DNA of 64,000 nucleotides from G963662605 sp963662605 (GTDB lineage Bacteria; Bacteroidota; Ignavibacteria; Ignavibacteriales; Ignavibacteriaceae), in the NCBI GenBank assembly GCA_963662605.1, contig OY759785.1:2356001-2420000 (forward strand), written 5' to 3'. Numbering within the stretch: the first letter of the stretch is position 1; the number at the start of each line of letters is the position of its first letter. The notes under the pieces are model-generated. The model was not told where the DNA came from. It made no database searches and saw only the letters and a list, made by a program, of their open reading frames with translations. Shown here one piece after another: positions 61,731 through 64,000 of the stretch. The translations under genes and the position numbers were made by a program.

Positions 61731-62615
61731 TTAGGATTTGGGATGAGATTGTTTATAGACGGACTTCAATCTTTCAACGCTGACGTGTGTATAGATTTGT
61801 GTAGTGGAAAGATTTGAATGTCCCAGAATTTCTTTTATTGCCATAAGATCGGCGCCGTTATCCAGCATATGAGTTGCTGAACTATGACGCAGGATATGTG
61901 GACTCTTTTTAGTTATCTCGGATATTTGAGAGATTACCCGCTTAACAACACGCTGCACGTAGCGGGCATAAATAGGTTTTCCATCTTCAAAAACCAATAG
62001 ATGGTTTTCTCCAATGGTGCGAAGCTTTAAGTATTCTTGTATAACGGCAATTGATTTTGAACCGACCGGTACTATTCTTGTTTTGTTACCTTTTCCAAGA
62101 ACCCGTGCAGTTTTTGATTTCAAATCAATATCGGATAATTTCAGTGAGCACAACTCGGAGAGACGCAGAGAACAGCCGTACATCAATTCGAACATAGCGC
62201 GGATAAGCGATTTTTCATAGTCGTTATATGTATCCTCACCATGAACCACATCTAAAATGTGAACATATTCTTTTGTGCTGATGATCTCAGGTAATTTTCG
62301 GGAGCACTTCGGGTTTTTGATTGCACCTAAAATATTTACATCTATTAAATTATTTCTATATGCAAATCTAAAAAATCCTCTCATAGATGCAAGTTTTCTC
62401 GAAATAGTTGTTCGGCTACGCTTCTCCATCACAAGAACCGACAAGTAACTTTTTATATGCCGTAAGCTGACTGACTTGGGATCGGTGACACTTAAAGTTT
62501 CCAAATAGGCCATAAATTGCGTAAGATCATTCTTGTAAGCTTCAACCGTTTTGGCAGAATATCTTTTCAGATGTTCTAATTCCTCTAAATAGAGAGCTAC
62601 TGCATTACGCAACAT
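61731..62615 (-). CDS. Tyrosine recombinase, XerC/XerD type
   Basis: A 294-residue recombinase. The N-terminal SAM-like core-binding domain has YLEELEHLKRYSAKTVEAYKNDL. The catalytic residues are seen in LRLSELCSLKLSD (Arg), KSPHILRHSSATHML (His-x-x-Arg) and LGHSNLSTTQIYTHVS (His and the nucleophile Tyr). Length and placement among chromosomal housekeeping genes suggest dimer resolution at dif rather than a phage integrase. XerC and XerD cannot be told apart from sequence alone. Confidence 0.88.
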   Translation of the reverse strand: MLRNAVALYLEELEHLKRYSAKTVEAYKNDLTQFMAYLETLSVTDPKSVSLRHIKSYLSVLVMEKRSRTTISRKLASMRGFFRFAYRNNLIDVNILGAIKNPKCSRKLPEIISTKEYVHILDVVHGEDTYNDYEKSLIRAMFELMYGCSLRLSELCSLKLSDIDLKSKTARVLGKGNKTRIVPVGSKSIAVIQEYLKLRTIGENHLLVFEDGKPIYARYVQRVVKRVISQISEITKKSPHILRHSSATHMLDNGADLMAIKEILGHSNLSTTQIYTHVSVERLKSVYKQSHPKS

Positions 62616-62622
62616 AGAAATC

Positions 62623-64000
62623 CTATTCTTCTATTTCTTCCGGCATCTCTTCAACGACTTCGGTATTGCAAACCGGGCATTTTAAGAATTTTCCTTTTTT
62701 CTTGGAATACCACTGTCCCATATAGTTGGAATCGTGGTTCGGACAAGGAGTCATAACCGGCTTTTGCCAGCTGACAAAATCGCATGACGGATATTTGCTG
62801 CAACCGTAGAACGGTTTTCTTTTCTTGGTTAGACGTTCAACAACTTCACCGGTTTCGCATTTAGGACAAGGAATTCCGAGTGTTAAATTTTTAACGAAAT
62901 CGCAATCAGGGTATTTTTCGCAGCCGATAAAACGTCCAAACTTACCCATACGAATCACTGTGCGGCCTCCGCATTTTTCACACGTTTCGCCCGTATATTC
63001 CGGTTCGGTATTTTCCTGATTAAGCTCTTTCAGCGATTTAATATTTTTGCATTCGGGATAATTCGTACAAGCTAAAAATCTACCGAAACGGCCATACTTA
63101 ATAGCCATCTCAGATCCGCATTTTTCGCAAATAATTTTTTCGGTATTCTGGTCAACACGCACCAATGATTCAGCAAACGGAATATAAAAATCATTGAGTA
63201 CATTGATGTATTCATTTTCACCCTGTGCTATCTGATCCAGCTCACTTTCCATTTTCGCCGTGAATCCGGTATTAATAATCTCGGGGAAATTTTCTACGAG
63301 AACTTTATTGACTTTTTTGCCCAGATTAGTTGGGACGATCTGCCTGTTTTCCTGCTCGACGTATCCCCTTTCAACAATCGTAGAAACGATCATTGAATAG
63401 GTACTTGGTCTTCCGATGCCTTTACTTTCAAGTTCTTTGATAAGCGAGGCCTCTGTATACCGTGGCGCAGGCTTTGTAAAGTGCTGGTGTTTATCGGCCT
63501 CAAGCAGTGACAATGCTCCGCCTTTTTCAAGGTTCTTTGGAATCTTTTCGTTTTTTGAATCACTTCTGTCTTCATCTTTTCTTGTGTCAACTTCCTGAGC
63601 TTCTGTATAAACCCGGGTAAATCCGTCAAACAAGACAGTCTGACCATACGCTTTGAAAAGGAATTCACCGGACTTAATTTCAACTACGGTAGTTTCCAAA
63701 CTTGCCGGTTTCATTTGACAGGAAATGAACCTGTTCCAAATAAGTTGATACAGCTTGAATGCATTATCATCCAGGAATGGACGAACAAATTCGGGAGTAT
63801 ATTTTAATGATGTAGGGCGAATTGCTTCGTGTGCATCCTGCACATTACCGCCCTTTTTCTTATAAACATTTGGTTCTGAAGGAAGATAATCATTTCCGTA
63901 CGACGATGAAATATATTCTCTTGCGTCCGTAACGATATCATCGCTTAAACGAGTTGAATCCGTTCTCATGTATGTAATTAAACCTGCAAGACCTTCATCA
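62623..64000 (-). CDS. topA: DNA topoisomerase I, C-terminal part (cut by window end)
   Basis: The frame stays open to base 64000, so the N-terminal TOPRIM part lies outside. The visible start GLITYMRTDSTRL holds the active-site Tyr of type IA topoisomerases at about base 63970, before the first in-window ATG. NVQDAHEAIRPT and GIGRPSTYSMIVSTIVERGYVE follow. The C-terminus has four zinc-ribbon-like repeats (CEKCGSEM..CTNYPEC; CEKCGGRT..CEKYPDC; CPKCETGE..CSKYPSC; CPNH..CPVC). The enzyme relaxes negative supercoils. The last repeat is degenerate. Confidence 0.95.
   Translation of the reverse strand, partial: DEGLAGLITYMRTDSTRLSDDIVTDAREYISSSYGNDYLPSEPNVYKKKGGNVQDAHEAIRPTSLKYTPEFVRPFLDDNAFKLYQLIWNRFISCQMKPASLETTVVEIKSGEFLFKAYGQTVLFDGFTRVYTEAQEVDTRKDEDRSDSKNEKIPKNLEKGGALSLLEADKHQHFTKPAPRYTEASLIKELESKGIGRPSTYSMIVSTIVERGYVEQENRQIVPTNLGKKVNKVLVENFPEIINTGFTAKMESELDQIAQGENEYINVLNDFYIPFAESLVRVDQNTEKIICEKCGSEMAIKYGRFGRFLACTNYPECKNIKSLKELNQENTEPEYTGETCEKCGGRTVIRMGKFGRFIGCEKYPDCDFVKNLTLGIPCPKCETGEVVERLTKKRKPFYGCSKYPSCDFVSWQKPVMTPCPNHDSNYMGQWYSKKKGKFLKCPVCNTEVVEEMPEEIEE

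Noticed and set aside
1..64000. tRNA or rRNA genes, CRISPR arrays, insertion sequences, prophage
   Set aside because: No direct-repeat arrays, transposase-like proteins or tRNA-like folds were noticed; the Xer recombinase looks like the chromosomal type. A tRNAscan and IS search would be needed to exclude small elements.

Overview
The window reads as an ordinary chromosomal segment of a Gram-negative bacterium of the Fibrobacterota-Chlorobiota-Bacteroidota (FCB) group, possibly Ignavibacteria- or Kapabacteria-like. The evidence is indirect: BamD- and BamA-type outer-membrane genes, a secreted protease with a C-terminal tail resembling a type IX secretion sorting domain, a Bacteroidota-type serine palmitoyltransferase, LytTR signalling, and promoter-like TTG-N19/20-TAnnTTTG elements. 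DNA is moderately AT-rich throughout. TTG starts are common. I see no tRNA or rRNA gene, no CRISPR array, no insertion sequence and no gene-free gap above about 260 bases. Both window ends cut a gene (POT transporter at the left, topA at the right).

Layout. 1-681: start of a minus-strand peptide transporter. 893-10852: one long plus-strand run with many overlaps, from bamD and an acyl-CoA thioesterase through two secreted proteins into a cytochrome c maturation operon ccmABCDEF. This operon includes a 52-residue ccmD and a CcmE with Cys instead of the heme-binding His. 10884-17005: minus-strand run galM, proC, mobA, moeA, moaC, a glycosyltransferase and a methyltransferase. 17097-25067: groES-like gene, rpmB, then a peptide-use cluster (OPT transporter, PqqD-like protein, PepD, MFS carrier, outer-membrane protein, M29-type aminopeptidase). 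25060-27687: minus-strand LytS/LytTR-type two-component system with a LiaF-like membrane protein. 27960-31556: B12-dependent ribonucleotide reductase, convergent with pdxJ. 32524-36333: PduS-like Fe-S flavoprotein and PduT-like microcompartment shell protein, followed by a U32 protein and a metallo-beta-lactamase-fold hydrolase. 36470-43864: yceD-rpmF-plsX-fabH-fabD-(DUF3109)-fabG-acpP-fabF-rnc. 43940-49228: gcvP, a CoA-binding protein, a BamA-like protein and rsmE. 49221-57898: nucleoside salvage (PNP, cytidine deaminase), then a putative sphingolipid locus (methyltransferase, GT2, bacterial ceramide synthase-like acyltransferase, serine palmitoyltransferase, divergent CerR-like reductase, and a nearby diacylglycerol/ceramide-kinase-family gene) with a CX4CH cytochrome lipoprotein. 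57983-64000: minus-strand run topA, xer recombinase, hpf, hprK, M23 peptidase, DUF2795, holB.

The parts most worth a second look are: (i) the isolated pduS-pduT pair with no visible enzyme core or other shell genes; (ii) the ceramide gene set (SPT, bCerS-like, CerR-like) with candidate tailoring enzymes; (iii) the CxxxY-type CcmE in a ccm operon with no ccmG or ccmH, in a genome that also makes a CX4CH cytochrome; and (iv) an orphan PqqD-like protein inside a peptide uptake and hydrolysis cluster. All functional calls come from motif recognition in the translated sequence; no database search was run.
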